The position numbers were made by a program, and so were the translations under genes. This document shows, in pieces, positions 17,948 to 27,445 of a stretch of 64,000 nucleotides of DNA (the stretch's first letter is position 1; the number at the start of each line of letters is the position of its first letter). The notes beneath the pieces are model-generated. The model had not been told where the DNA came from, made no database searches, and worked only from the letters and a program-made list of their open reading frames with translations. The stretch comes from JAAXHH01 sp965248395 (GTDB lineage Bacteria > JAAXHH01), in NCBI GenBank assembly GCA_965248395.1, contig OZ252103.1:2790001-2854000 (forward strand), written 5' to 3'.

Positions 17948-19510
17948 ATGAAATACCTTACCTATTCCGGGAACAATATCATCCACGCCGAATTGCCCGA
18001 AGAGGCGTCGGTCTTCTTTCCTCCGCCGCCGTTGCCTGGTATCCCGAACAAAGACATACCAAACCGGGTAAGAGCGGCATTCGAAGCCCCCCTGGACATG
18101 CCGCCCATGGAAGAACTGGTCGACGAAAACAGCAGAGTCCTGATCGCATTCGATGACAACTGCCAGCCTTTTCCGGCCACCGCGCCGCCCGATATTCGCC
18201 AGCTCGCCATCGAGACCCTGTTGGAAATGCTTTACGGTTACGGGGTAAAGCAACAGAACATCGAACTCATGTGCGCGGTCGCGCTGCATCGCAAGATGAA
18301 GACCAGCGAAATGGCCGCCATGCTGGGCAAGCGGATCATGAAGGCCTTCCACCCCCATCAACTGGTCAATTTCGACGCCGAAGACCCGGACGACATCGTC
18401 GCGCTGGGCACTACCGACCAGGGCGAGCCTGTGGAGACCAGCCGCAAGGTCATCGAAAGCGACCTCGTGATCTACGTGGATTCCATCCAGATTCCCCTGA
18501 ACGGGGGGCACAAGTCCGTCGCCGTCGGCCTGGGCACCTACAACAGCATCGCCCCCCACCACGCGCCCCAGATGACTGCGGAAAAGCCCCATGTCATGCA
18601 GCCCGACGGTTCCGAAATGCACGGCTCGATCGAACGCATCAGCCGGGTCATCCTGAAACATACGCGCATCATGGTCCTCGAGGCGGCCATGAACAACGCG
18701 TCCTATCCCCCGATGATGCGCTATCTCAGCAAACCGGCGGATCGGTGCAACCTGTTTGAGAAAATCCTGAAGGCCACGACGCCCATGTCCATGAAAATGC
18801 TGCCCGAGTCCATACGCTTCAACATCTTCAAGGGGATTCAGAGCGCCTACCTACCCGTTGAAATCAACGCCGGATCCATCGACGCCGTGCACGAACCGAC
18901 CCTTCAGACCCTGAAAGACCAACTGCTGGTTACGACTGACCACCAGCACGACACGATGGTCTTCGGACTGCCCGATCTCAGTCCGTACTCAGTCGGTACC
19001 CGGATCAACCCGGTCCTGGTATTGAGCGACGTGCTCGGTTACGTGTTCAACTGGTTCTACAACAAGCCCTTCGTGAAACCGGGGGGCGTGGTCATCATCA
19101 TGAACCCGGTCTTAGAATTCTTTCACCCCGAGTATCATGTCGCCTACGAGAAATTCTGGAACGAAGTGCTGCCCGAAACCCAGGATCCATTCGAGATTCA
19201 GTCAGGATTCCAGGAGCAATTCGCCCGGGATCCGCACCTGGTCGACTGCTACCGGAACCAATACGCCCACCACGGTTTTCATCCCTTTACCGTATGGTAC
19301 TGGGCCACCTATCCACTGAAGTATCTATCCCGGGTAATCCTGGCCGGGCCCAAGTCCGACTACGCGGCGAAGAGGCTGGGTGTTTCCTGGGCGCCGAACC
19401 TGGAACACGCCCTGGGACAGGCCCGCGAAGTCACCGGCGGAGACGACGTGGTGGCCCTGACCATTCCTCCGTTCATGTACATGCAGGTGAACGATGGGCC
19501 GCGGGGTTAA
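17948..19510 (+). CDS. LarA-like (DUF2088) protein
   Basis: Lactate-racemase (LarA) superfamily protein, 520 aa, longer than the typical LarA of about 425 aa. The N-terminal domain has DDNCQPFPATAPPDIRQ, then ALHRKMK, which supplies a catalytic-type histidine, and NGGHKSVAVGLG, which matches the GG-x-K region of the family. The C-terminal half contains large aromatic-rich insertions (VFNWFYNKPF, FTVWYWATYPL). LarA uses a nickel-pincer cofactor made by LarB, LarC and LarE; none of these is in the window. The ATG at 17948 follows GAGGTG. Its stop overlaps that of the convergent Gfo/Idh gene. Confidence 0.72.
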   Translation: MKYLTYSGNNIIHAELPEEASVFFPPPPLPGIPNKDIPNRVRAAFEAPLDMPPMEELVDENSRVLIAFDDNCQPFPATAPPDIRQLAIETLLEMLYGYGVKQQNIELMCAVALHRKMKTSEMAAMLGKRIMKAFHPHQLVNFDAEDPDDIVALGTTDQGEPVETSRKVIESDLVIYVDSIQIPLNGGHKSVAVGLGTYNSIAPHHAPQMTAEKPHVMQPDGSEMHGSIERISRVILKHTRIMVLEAAMNNASYPPMMRYLSKPADRCNLFEKILKATTPMSMKMLPESIRFNIFKGIQSAYLPVEINAGSIDAVHEPTLQTLKDQLLVTTDHQHDTMVFGLPDLSPYSVGTRINPVLVLSDVLGYVFNWFYNKPFVKPGGVVIIMNPVLEFFHPEYHVAYEKFWNEVLPETQDPFEIQSGFQEQFARDPHLVDCYRNQYAHHGFHPFTVWYWATYPLKYLSRVILAGPKSDYAAKRLGVSWAPNLEHALGQAREVTGGDDVVALTIPPFMYMQVNDGPRG

Positions 19511-20529
19511 TCCAGCGCGCTTCGCAGTTTCCCAACCAGCCCGGACTGCGGCACAAAGGGAAGGGTAACGGCCGCGCGGTTCAACGCGCTCTGGTAAATC
19601 CCCAGCACCACGCCGAAGTCGCTCAGCGCCGAACCGATGTTCAGCGGGTGAACGGCGCCCTCATCCTTTATCCAGCCGATCATGGCTTCGGTCATGGCCG
19701 CCTGGCCCAGGATGTCTTCCTCGGCATAGACGTGTTCCCCGCTCTCGTAGACGTCATCGATCCTGGATTCCCAGCCGTGCATGGTCCAGTGCACGAAGCC
19801 CCTGTCGCCGTAAACAGCGATCCGCTTGTGGACGTTTACGGATCCGTCGACGACGCGGGGCGCGTGCCCGCCGCAGCGCAGCAGCGCGCTCAGTCCGTTA
19901 TCGTAGACGATGGACGCGGCGCACTGATCCGGCGCGTAGTGATGTTTGGGCGTCGTCTTCAGTCCTTCCGCGCCCGAGACCTGGCCGAAGACCTCCACAG
20001 GTTTCGCACCGGGGTTGAAGGCCCCTATCGCCTGCAGGGCGTGGGTGCCCTGGTAGGCCAGGTTCATGCCTGCGCTGGCCTCGATGAAGCGAAGGTTCCC
20101 TATGGCGCCATCCCGTACCCTCTGCTGCAGCTGGTTGCGCCGCGGGTGGAAGTGCAACTGGTGATTGACGGCGATTTTGACTCGGGCCGACCGGGCAAAA
20201 TACTGCATGGCCAGGAAATCCTCCCCCTGGATAGCCAGGGGTTTTTCGACAAGCACGCCCGGTACGCCCGCCGCCTCCGCCGCTTCGAAGATCTCAAGGC
20301 GTACCGAAGGCGGTGTGTTGACGTGGACCAGGTCCGGTTTTTCGCGCTGGAACATTTCGCGGAAGTCCGCGTACCTCCCAGGTACGTCAAACACTGATCC
20401 GAATGCGTCGAGCCTGTCCCGCTTCCGACTCGACACGGCGACCAGCCGGCCGCGGCTTACATGCCTGTAGGCCTCCGCCAACCCCTTTGCTCTGCCGCCG
20501 CTGACCCCGATGATTGCGCTCTTTATCAT
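19507..20529 (-). CDS. Gfo/Idh/MocA family oxidoreductase
   Basis: NAD(P)-dependent sugar/cyclitol dehydrogenase-type protein, 340 aa. The N-terminal Rossmann fold begins SAIIGVSGGRAKGLAEAY, and the conserved catalytic lysine motif is VEKPLAIQ, followed by AVNHQLHFHP. The C-terminal GFO_IDH domain contains YGDRGFVHWTMHG. The chosen ATG (20529) gives the canonical start; a longer frame upstream adds no homology. It follows the alcohol dehydrogenase gene by 58 bases on the same strand. Confidence 0.85.
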   Translation of the reverse strand: MIKSAIIGVSGGRAKGLAEAYRHVSRGRLVAVSSRKRDRLDAFGSVFDVPGRYADFREMFQREKPDLVHVNTPPSVRLEIFEAAEAAGVPGVLVEKPLAIQGEDFLAMQYFARSARVKIAVNHQLHFHPRRNQLQQRVRDGAIGNLRFIEASAGMNLAYQGTHALQAIGAFNPGAKPVEVFGQVSGAEGLKTTPKHHYAPDQCAASIVYDNGLSALLRCGGHAPRVVDGSVNVHKRIAVYGDRGFVHWTMHGWESRIDDVYESGEHVYAEEDILGQAAMTEAMIGWIKDEGAVHPLNIGSALSDFGVVLGIYQSALNRAAVTLPFVPQSGLVGKLRSALD

Positions 20530-20587
20530 GGTGATGTTCGTCTTTCCCGTTGGGTGAATCGCGCCCTGACCGATACGCGCCCGGTCA

Positions 20588-21607
20588 TCAGGCCCAGGGC
20601 TGAATGACGACTTTCGCGCATTCGCCGGTTTCCTGGGTCTCCCACGCGCGCTGAATTTCATCGATGGAAAACAGGTGGGTGACGAAACGGTCCAGCTTTG
20701 CCCCGTTGCGCGCGATAATTCCCATGATGTCGTGGGCTCCCTTCATGTTGTAGTGCCAGGATCCCTTCAGCACGATTCCCTTGCGTATCATATCGGGACT
20801 GACGACCAGCCGCGTATCCCCGTTGCTCTCGCCGACGAAAGCGAGACTCCCCCGTCTGCGCAACGCGTCGATGCACAGCCTGTGGGCGGCCGGTGAACCG
20901 GAACAGTCCACGGCCTTGTCCACGCCGGCGCCGTAGGTCAGGTCGCGGATCTGTTCCAGCGCGTGGTCGTCACCGGGGTCGATGACATGTTCAGCGCCCA
21001 GTTCCTTTGCTTTCGCCGTCCGGTACGGATGGGATTCCACGGCGATGACTTCGGCGCCCATGTGGCTGGCGCAGATCACCCCTCCCAGGCCCACCGGGCC
21101 CATCCCGGTTATAAGGACCGTCTCGCCGCCGCGAATATGCAGGCGGTCCAGCGCGCCGTAGGTCGGCCCCAGTCCGCAACAGGCCATGGCCCCGTGCTCA
21201 TAGGACATGCCCTCGGGGATCGGAGTCAGCAGCCAATCCGGTTTGAGCATGTACTGGGCCAGGGTCGCCTTGCCTTCGTCGGAACCGGTGAACGCGGCGA
21301 AATCGACGACGTTTTCACAGTGTATGTAGTCCCCGGATCGACACAGCGCACACCCGCCGCAGGGATACTGGGGCATTACCGCCACCCGGTCACCCGCCTT
21401 CACCCTTCCGGGCTGCGCGACCTCGACCACCTCGCCGGAAGCTTCATGCCCGAGGTAGTCTGCCCTGTTGCCTGCGACGAACCCTTTGTACTCGGTACAG
21501 AGCGGCGCCGCGTGTATCTTGATCAGTACCCAGTTTTCTGTCGGATTCGGGATGTCGGTTTCCACGACTCCGCCCTGGTTTTTGCCGGATATCACCGCTC
21601 TTTTCAT
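20588..21607 (-). CDS. Zinc-dependent alcohol dehydrogenase family protein
   Basis: Medium-chain dehydrogenase, 339 aa. Catalytic zinc ligands are suggested by APLCTEYKG and LGHEASGEV, and a complete structural zinc site is present in CGGCALCRSGDYIHC. The cofactor fold has GMGPVGLGG, with an acidic residue in AVESHPYR suggesting NAD preference. GGAAGG precedes the ATG at 21607. It pairs with the Gfo/Idh gene downstream, a common arrangement in polyol or sugar degradation; the substrate is unknown. Confidence 0.87.
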   Translation of the reverse strand: MKRAVISGKNQGGVVETDIPNPTENWVLIKIHAAPLCTEYKGFVAGNRADYLGHEASGEVVEVAQPGRVKAGDRVAVMPQYPCGGCALCRSGDYIHCENVVDFAAFTGSDEGKATLAQYMLKPDWLLTPIPEGMSYEHGAMACCGLGPTYGALDRLHIRGGETVLITGMGPVGLGGVICASHMGAEVIAVESHPYRTAKAKELGAEHVIDPGDDHALEQIRDLTYGAGVDKAVDCSGSPAAHRLCIDALRRRGSLAFVGESNGDTRLVVSPDMIRKGIVLKGSWHYNMKGAHDIMGIIARNGAKLDRFVTHLFSIDEIQRAWETQETGECAKVVIQPWA

Positions 21608-21741
21608 GCTGGAATCCTTCCGATGCCAACCTCGGATTCGGTAGCCGTATGCCATCGAATGGAGTACGTGGGCCGTTCGCCGCAATATAACGCCCGTCCG
21701 ATCTTGACGCAACCAACCACAGGCTGTTACTTGGTAAAGCA

Positions 21742-22989
21742 ATGAGCAGAATGTATCACACTGAAGCAGGCCGCGTCATACCCTTGCTGTGCGAGGAACT
21801 GACGGCTTTCCGGCGGGCCCGCGTATTCCTGGAATTGCCGGCTACCGGATTCGACGCGATCCTGTGGGTACTGGTCCGGCCCCATCGGGCCGATGACAAT
21901 CCGCTGCACCTGTCCATCAACGGTATTCAGCAGGAGGCGATCCACGCCGGACCGGATCTGCATTACCTTTGGTACGAACGGACCGTGAAAGCCGGCGACC
22001 TGCGCGCCGGGACCAACGTGGTGGAGTTGTGGACCGAGGAAAACGCCATGACCGGATGGTCGCTCGCCCTGGAATCCGGCGGCTCTCTGTCGAACAGCTC
22101 CTTGACCGATGACGGTGGAGCGCATTGGCGATCTGAACGGATGGGGTACCTGAACGCGTGCACGGGGAACTACTGCGTGCGGATGCGGCTTCATGAAGGC
22201 GAGGACGACCCGCCGCCGAAGATGACGTGGGAGTCCGCCGACCATCCACGAGCCCAGTCGCTGTGGGAATGTATTCCCAGCCGGGTCCGTAATACCACGG
22301 ACCGCTTGACCCAGGTTCGGGACCTGGCTTCATGGCTGGCTTCCAGTTGGGAGCATTCAGGTTCGAACCGGGCGCCGGTCTACGCGCCCTGGGACGCGGA
22401 AACCATACTTGCCTGGGGCGGCAGCCAGCGCGGTCACAATAACGAGCGGCCCATCTCCATGTGCGTGCACTACGCGGTGACCTTTGTCAGTGCCTGCCAG
22501 GCCCTGCGTATCCCAGCGCGCTGCGCGGCGCTCATGGGTACGCCGAACGCCTATAACGGTCATTTCGTGGCCGAGGTATGGCTCGATGAATACGGGAAAT
22601 GGATCATGGTCGACCCAAACTGCGATGCGATACTGTTTCGCAGCGGACAACCCCTGTCTATCGAAGAAATTCAGGATCTGGACGGAGGCCTGGCGCCCTA
22701 TGTCGAATGGGGCGGGGGCACGAGGTACCAGCGGACCTTTTCCCACATGCGGGAATTCATCTGGGACAACTTCCTACAGGGCGTGTGTTTCCGGCATAGG
22801 AGCATATGGCCGCGGACCGACTTCCTGGCTCATCCCGAACACTCGCCTCCCGGGCACGGATCTTTGTCCTACTGTGAGACCGACCTGGTTTGGACGGAAA
22901 GGGACCTGGAGTCGGGTTTCGGGATGTTCAAGTATTTCGCACCGCCCGCTTTTTTTACCGCACCACCCGACAGGGCCGCCTATGCGTGA
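21742..22989 (+). CDS. Transglutaminase-like (papain-fold) protein
   Basis: Protein of 415 aa with a transglutaminase core in its middle part. The catalytic-type cysteine is in SMCVHYAVTFVSACQALRIPAR, the histidine in GHFVAEVWLDEYGKW and the aspartate in MVDPNCD, in the right order and spacing. The first 150 residues look like a beta-rich domain. There is no signal peptide, so it acts inside the cell, perhaps as a peptidase or amidase rather than a crosslinking enzyme. It leads a seven-gene run and overlaps the next gene by 8 bases. Confidence 0.76.
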   Translation: MSRMYHTEAGRVIPLLCEELTAFRRARVFLELPATGFDAILWVLVRPHRADDNPLHLSINGIQQEAIHAGPDLHYLWYERTVKAGDLRAGTNVVELWTEENAMTGWSLALESGGSLSNSSLTDDGGAHWRSERMGYLNACTGNYCVRMRLHEGEDDPPPKMTWESADHPRAQSLWECIPSRVRNTTDRLTQVRDLASWLASSWEHSGSNRAPVYAPWDAETILAWGGSQRGHNNERPISMCVHYAVTFVSACQALRIPARCAALMGTPNAYNGHFVAEVWLDEYGKWIMVDPNCDAILFRSGQPLSIEEIQDLDGGLAPYVEWGGGTRYQRTFSHMREFIWDNFLQGVCFRHRSIWPRTDFLAHPEHSPPGHGSLSYCETDLVWTERDLESGFGMFKYFAPPAFFTAPPDRAAYA

Positions 22990-23995
22990 TCTGATCACGA
23001 GCGAGGGGATGCTGATCGACCAGATGACGTGCCCGTCGCCGCCCGTAGTCCAGGCCGTATCGGAACTGGATGGCGATGTGCTGATCCTGGGCGCAGGCGG
23101 AAAGATGGGACCGACCCTCGCGGAACTACTCGTCCGGGCCGGCGCCCGGCGGGTCATCGGGGTCTCCCGGTTCAGCGACACGAAGGTCAGGGCTTACCTT
23201 GAAAACCTGGGCGTGGAAGTCGTACAAGCGGACCTGCTCAACGAATCAGAACTGGCCCGTTTGCCGGATGCGCCTGATGTACTCTTTCTCGCGGGGTTCA
23301 AGTTCGGAGCCACGGGGAACACGTCGATGACCTGGGCCATGAACGCATGGCTGCCCGGCCGGATCATGCGGCGGTACGCCCGGTCCCGCGTCATCTACGT
23401 CAGTTCAGGCAACGTGTACGCCTATACGCCGGTCACGGCGGGCGGCGCGGACGAGGACGCGGAAATCGGACCGGTGGGCGAGTACGCCCAGTCGCGCCTC
23501 GGCGGGGAACGCATCGCCGAGCATCTGTGCCTGGAACAAGGGACCGCCCTGCTGATCGTCCGGCTTTTTTACGCCACGGAGCTGCGATACGGCATTGTCC
23601 ACGACCTGGGCCGTAAGGTCCATGATGGCGTACCGATCGACCTGGGCATGGGCCATGTGAACCAGATCTGGCAGGGAGACGCCAACGGCTATCTCGCGCG
23701 CATGTTCCCGCTTTGCAGCTGTCCCGCCACTATCCTGAACATGACGGGGCCGGACGTACTCTCCGTCCGCGAAATGGCCATGTCGCTGGGCCGGCGACTG
23801 GACAGGGAACCTCTTTTCATGGGGAAGGAACGCGATACCGCGCTGCTCGGTAACGTCGAAAAACTGTTCGACAGGCTGGGCAGGCCGGATATCCCCACGG
23901 AGCGGATCGTGGAATGGGTCGCTCACTGGATCCGTACCGGGGGCCGCAGCCTGGATAAACCCACGGGGTACGAATCCCGCACCGGGCGATTCTGA
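22982..23995 (+). CDS. NAD(P)-dependent epimerase/dehydratase-like protein
   Basis: Extended-SDR-type protein, 337 aa. The Rossmann motif is LILGAGGKMGPTLAELL (near residues 35-51), the active-site serine region is VIYVSSGNVYAY, and the tyrosine is in GEYAQSRLGGER. The lysine of the usual YxxxK is replaced by arginine, so standard epimerase chemistry is uncertain. The ATG at 22982 overlaps the transglutaminase-like stop, suggesting translational coupling; a longer in-frame ORF upstream lies inside that gene and is rejected. Confidence 0.78.
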   Translation: MRDLITSEGMLIDQMTCPSPPVVQAVSELDGDVLILGAGGKMGPTLAELLVRAGARRVIGVSRFSDTKVRAYLENLGVEVVQADLLNESELARLPDAPDVLFLAGFKFGATGNTSMTWAMNAWLPGRIMRRYARSRVIYVSSGNVYAYTPVTAGGADEDAEIGPVGEYAQSRLGGERIAEHLCLEQGTALLIVRLFYATELRYGIVHDLGRKVHDGVPIDLGMGHVNQIWQGDANGYLARMFPLCSCPATILNMTGPDVLSVREMAMSLGRRLDREPLFMGKERDTALLGNVEKLFDRLGRPDIPTERIVEWVAHWIRTGGRSLDKPTGYESRTGRF

Positions 23996-24089
23996 AGACT
24001 GGAACCTGACACTCGATAACGCGATAGGCTAACGCGATAGACGAAGTTTGCCTACAAACCGCGATTGGTTGTATGAAGGAGTCATACCC

Positions 24090-25151
24090 ATGAAGGACGG
24101 AATGCCCCTGCCGATCAGGAAGGCCATGCAACAAGGCGTGGCGATCCCGGCCCATCCCCTGGCCGTCACGGCGGACAGGCGGCTGGATGAACGGCGGCAA
24201 AGGGCCCTGTCGCGGTACTACATCGCGGCCGGTGCCGGTGGACTCGCCGTGGGCGTTCATACGACCCAGTTCGAAATCCGGGATCCCGCCTTCGGCCTCT
24301 ATGAACCGGTACTCCAGCTGGCGGCGGAGGTGATGGAACGAGAAGCACCGGCGGATTTCATACAGATCGCCGGGATCTGCGGTCGGACGGCGCGAGCGAC
24401 CCGGGAAGCGGCAACGGCGCGGTCCCTCGGCTACCATGCCGGCCTGCTCAGCCTGACCGCCATGAAAGGCGCCACGAACGTTGAACTCATTAATCACTGC
24501 CGGGCTGTTACGGACATCATTCCCGTTATGGGATTCTATTTGCAGCCGGTCCTCGGCGGCCTGGTGCTGACCTACGACTTCTGGCGGCGTTTCGTCGAAC
24601 TGGAAGGCGTCGTAGCCATCAAGGTCGCGGCGTTCAACCGGTACTACACGCTGGATGTCGTGCGGGCGCTGGCCGATTCGGGCAGGCACGAGGACATTAC
24701 CCTTTATACCGGCAACGACGACAACATCGTCATGGATCTCTTGACGGAACACGCCTTCCAGTGCGGCGACACGCGCAGGCCGATACGGTTCAAGGGCGGA
24801 CTGCTGGGACACTGGGCCGCATGGACCCGAAAAGCGGTGGAGATGCTGGAGGAATGCCACGTCTCCTCCGCCTCCGGCGAGGCGGTACCGCAATGCCTGC
24901 TGACCCGATCGATCGAGGTCACGGACTGTAACGCAGCCTTCTTCGATCCAGGCCACCAGTTCGCGGGGTGCATTCCCGGTATTCACGAGGTACTCCGCAG
25001 ACAGGGCCTGCTCGAGGGCATCTGGTGCCTCAACCCGGAAGAAATCCTTTCGCCTGGCCAGTTCGAGGAAATAGACCGGGTATACCATGCCTATCCCCAT
25101 CTCAACGACGACCACTTCGTCGCCGAACACAGGGATGAATGGCTTAGATGA
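24090..25151 (+). CDS. DapA-family (dihydrodipicolinate synthase-like) aldolase/lyase
   Basis: Class I pyruvate-aldolase-superfamily TIM barrel, 353 aa, longer than DapA (about 295). The Schiff-base lysine is probably that in VVAIKVAAFNRY and the active-site tyrosine that in VMGFYLQPVLGG. GAGGLAVGVHTTQFE corresponds to the GTTGE strand. The ATG at 24090 is set by AAGGAG. The unusual C-terminal extension and the neighbours (MLE-type enzyme, Gfo/Idh, HyuAB) argue against lysine synthesis and for a catabolic lyase. Confidence 0.76.
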   Translation: MKDGMPLPIRKAMQQGVAIPAHPLAVTADRRLDERRQRALSRYYIAAGAGGLAVGVHTTQFEIRDPAFGLYEPVLQLAAEVMEREAPADFIQIAGICGRTARATREAATARSLGYHAGLLSLTAMKGATNVELINHCRAVTDIIPVMGFYLQPVLGGLVLTYDFWRRFVELEGVVAIKVAAFNRYYTLDVVRALADSGRHEDITLYTGNDDNIVMDLLTEHAFQCGDTRRPIRFKGGLLGHWAAWTRKAVEMLEECHVSSASGEAVPQCLLTRSIEVTDCNAAFFDPGHQFAGCIPGIHEVLRRQGLLEGIWCLNPEEILSPGQFEEIDRVYHAYPHLNDDHFVAEHRDEWLR

Positions 25152-25201
25152 AACCCGGCGATTGATACAGGCCCCAGATTTAACCGGAAACGGAGCGGAA
25201 C

Positions 25202-26320
25202 ATGAAGATAACCCGTGTGGAAGCCATTCCCATCGAAGTACCGTTGAAAAAGGGCATGACCACAAAAACCGCCCACGGCGAACACATCGTCTCCCCCTAC
25301 GTTGTTCTCCGGGTTCACACGGACGAGGGATTGACCGGACTGGGCGAGGCCACGGTAGCGCCGCGTTGGAGCGGGGAAACCTCCGCCTCCTGCTCCGCCG
25401 CGATCCGGGACCTGGTGGACCCCGCGTTGAAGGGGGAGGATCCGGCCGACGTGAACAGGCTCTGCGGTGTCATGAATGAGATCATCAAGCTCAACCCCTT
25501 CACCAAGGCGGGCGTGGATATGGCGCTGTGGGACCTGGCGGGTAAAATCGCGGGGAAGCCGCTCTACCAGCTTCTGGGCGGGAAGGTCCGTGAGGAGATT
25601 CCCATGAAGATGGTGGTCGGCGCCTTCGACGTGCCGACTTCCGTATCCCTCGCCGAAAAATTCCTGCAATGGGGCGTGCAGTGCCTCAAGGTGAAAGTCG
25701 GGATCGACCCCGGGGAGGATCTCGAACGCGTACGCGCGATACGCGCGCTGGCGGGATCGGACATCAGAATCGGCATCGATGCGAATTGCGGGTGGCCGCC
25801 GGCGGTAGCTCGCCGGATGCTGCGCCTGCTCGAACCGCTGGACATCCTGTTCGCCGAGCAACCCACCGCGCCGGATTATGACGATGAAGTCGCCCTGCTG
25901 AGGACGGGCACGACCATACCCATCATGGCCGACGAAAGCGTCTTCACGCTGCACGATGCGTGGCAGACAGCTAAACGGCAGGCCGCGGACATCATCAGCG
26001 TCTATCCGGGGAAGAACGGGGGCATCGGCCAGACCCTGGGCATCACGTACCTGGCCACGGCGGCGGGGCTGCGCTGTCACATGGGAAGCAATCTCGAACT
26101 GGGAATCGCCACGGCTGCCATGCTGCACCTGGCTGCCAGCGTGGAAGCCATCGACAGCGAGACCTATCCCGGAGACCTCCTCGGTCCGCTGTACCACGAA
26201 GGCGATCTGATCGAGACCCCGCTGGATCTCGGCCCGGTCAACGCCAGGGTACCGGATGGTCCGGGTCTTGGCGTCACCCTGGACGAAGCGCAGGTCGAAC
26301 GATGGAGGGACGCGTCATGA
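25202..26320 (+). CDS. Enolase-superfamily enzyme, muconate-lactonising/dipeptide-epimerase subgroup
   Basis: Mandelate racemase/muconate lactonising enzyme relative, 372 aa. The K-x-K base pair is in CLKVKVGID, metal ligands are in GIDANCGW, FAEQPT and MADES, and the second-face lysine is in VYPGKNGGIG. A lysine on each side of the barrel is the mark of the MLE subgroup, which includes cycloisomerases, o-succinylbenzoate synthase and dipeptide epimerases. It sits between the DapA-like and Gfo/Idh genes; the ATG follows GGAGCGG. Confidence 0.86.
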   Translation: MKITRVEAIPIEVPLKKGMTTKTAHGEHIVSPYVVLRVHTDEGLTGLGEATVAPRWSGETSASCSAAIRDLVDPALKGEDPADVNRLCGVMNEIIKLNPFTKAGVDMALWDLAGKIAGKPLYQLLGGKVREEIPMKMVVGAFDVPTSVSLAEKFLQWGVQCLKVKVGIDPGEDLERVRAIRALAGSDIRIGIDANCGWPPAVARRMLRLLEPLDILFAEQPTAPDYDDEVALLRTGTTIPIMADESVFTLHDAWQTAKRQAADIISVYPGKNGGIGQTLGITYLATAAGLRCHMGSNLELGIATAAMLHLAASVEAIDSETYPGDLLGPLYHEGDLIETPLDLGPVNARVPDGPGLGVTLDEAQVERWRDAS

Positions 26321-26380
26321 CCGACTCGTACGACCAGATCACCCATTCAGTAGTGGCACCTGGCCACAGAAAGGACAGCT

Positions 26381-27439
26381 ATGACTGGCGATCGTAGATA
26401 CAGGGCCTGCGTGGTGGGCTTGAGCGGAATCGGGGCGGGGCGGCCCCTCCTGGATGGCGACCACGGGCTGGGTTACGAAATGCCCCACTGTCATGCGCCG
26501 GCTTACGCCCACCTGCCGTATACGGAGTTGGCAGGGGTCTGCGACCTGCAGGAGAATCTCATCCAGGACGCCCTTGAAGACTGGTCGGGCACCTCTCCCG
26601 GTCTACGGGGATTTACGGACTACCGCGAGATGCTTGAAGTATGCAAACCCGATATTTTGAGCGTGGTCACATCGGACCACCGTCACGCGGACATCGTCGT
26701 GGACGCGGTCGAATCGGGTGTCCGCGGCATATACTGCGAAAAACCGATCGCGACCACGCTGGCGGACGCCGATCGGATGATCGCGGCAGTGGAAAACGGG
26801 CAGGTGGCCATGACCATCAACCACACCCGCCGCTGGTTACCGGTTTACCGGGAAGTAAAAAGACTGCTCGACGAAGGGGTGATTGGCCAATTAAAACGCA
26901 TCACGCTCAACTTCGGCGGTCCCCGGGCCATCCTGTTCCGAAACGGCACGCACATGATCGACATGATCTGTTTTCTTTCCGGATCGGAACCCGCCTGGGT
27001 ATTCGCCGAACTCGACGAAGGCTACGAGGACTACTGGCCCTACCAGGGTGATGGCGGAAGAAACGCGGACCTGGAACCGGGATGCTCCGGTTTCATCCGT
27101 TTCAAGAACGGCGTACGGGCCTTCTACAACGGATCTAAGGGAATGGAGACCCGGGGAGGCTACGAACTGGACGGGACCGACGGGTGGATGTTTATTCACC
27201 AGTACCACTACGAACTCGATACGGGCAACGGAATCCAGACCGTCGTGCCGGACAGCCCCACGCATTTCAACTCGGCAGCCGCCGTCAGGGACCTCGTTCA
27301 CGTTATGGAAAATGGCGGCAAGACGATTTCTCCGCCCCGCGCGGCACGGAACACCCTGGAGATTATCCTGGGGTTTCTCGCTTCGCAGAAGAACGGCAAC
27401 GTACGCATCGATTTCCCACTAGACGAAAACACTGTGTGA
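26381..27439 (+). CDS. Gfo/Idh/MocA family oxidoreductase
   Basis: 352-aa NAD(P)-dependent oxidoreductase. The N-terminal fold starts ACVVGLSGIGAGRPLLDG, a modified dinucleotide-binding loop with an insertion. The catalytic lysine motif is YCEKPIATT, and NHTRRWLPVYREVKR follows. AAAGGAC precedes the ATG, and hyuA begins 6 bases after the stop. In such clusters these enzymes oxidise a sugar-like hydroxyl; the substrate is not identifiable. Confidence 0.85.
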   Translation: MTGDRRYRACVVGLSGIGAGRPLLDGDHGLGYEMPHCHAPAYAHLPYTELAGVCDLQENLIQDALEDWSGTSPGLRGFTDYREMLEVCKPDILSVVTSDHRHADIVVDAVESGVRGIYCEKPIATTLADADRMIAAVENGQVAMTINHTRRWLPVYREVKRLLDEGVIGQLKRITLNFGGPRAILFRNGTHMIDMICFLSGSEPAWVFAELDEGYEDYWPYQGDGGRNADLEPGCSGFIRFKNGVRAFYNGSKGMETRGGYELDGTDGWMFIHQYHYELDTGNGIQTVVPDSPTHFNSAAAVRDLVHVMENGGKTISPPRAARNTLEIILGFLASQKNGNVRIDFPLDENTV

Positions 27440-27445
27440 TCTTCC

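Noticed and set aside
19294..20397. 367-aa plus-strand frame
   Set aside because: It lies opposite a clear Gfo/Idh gene and begins inside the LarA-like gene.
22484..22981. Long upstream extension of the epimerase-like frame
   Set aside because: It lies inside the transglutaminase-like gene in another frame and contains no family features. The coupled ATG at 22982 explains the gene.
23817..25265. 482-aa minus-strand frame
   Set aside because: Shadow of the epimerase and DapA-like genes; no motif seen.
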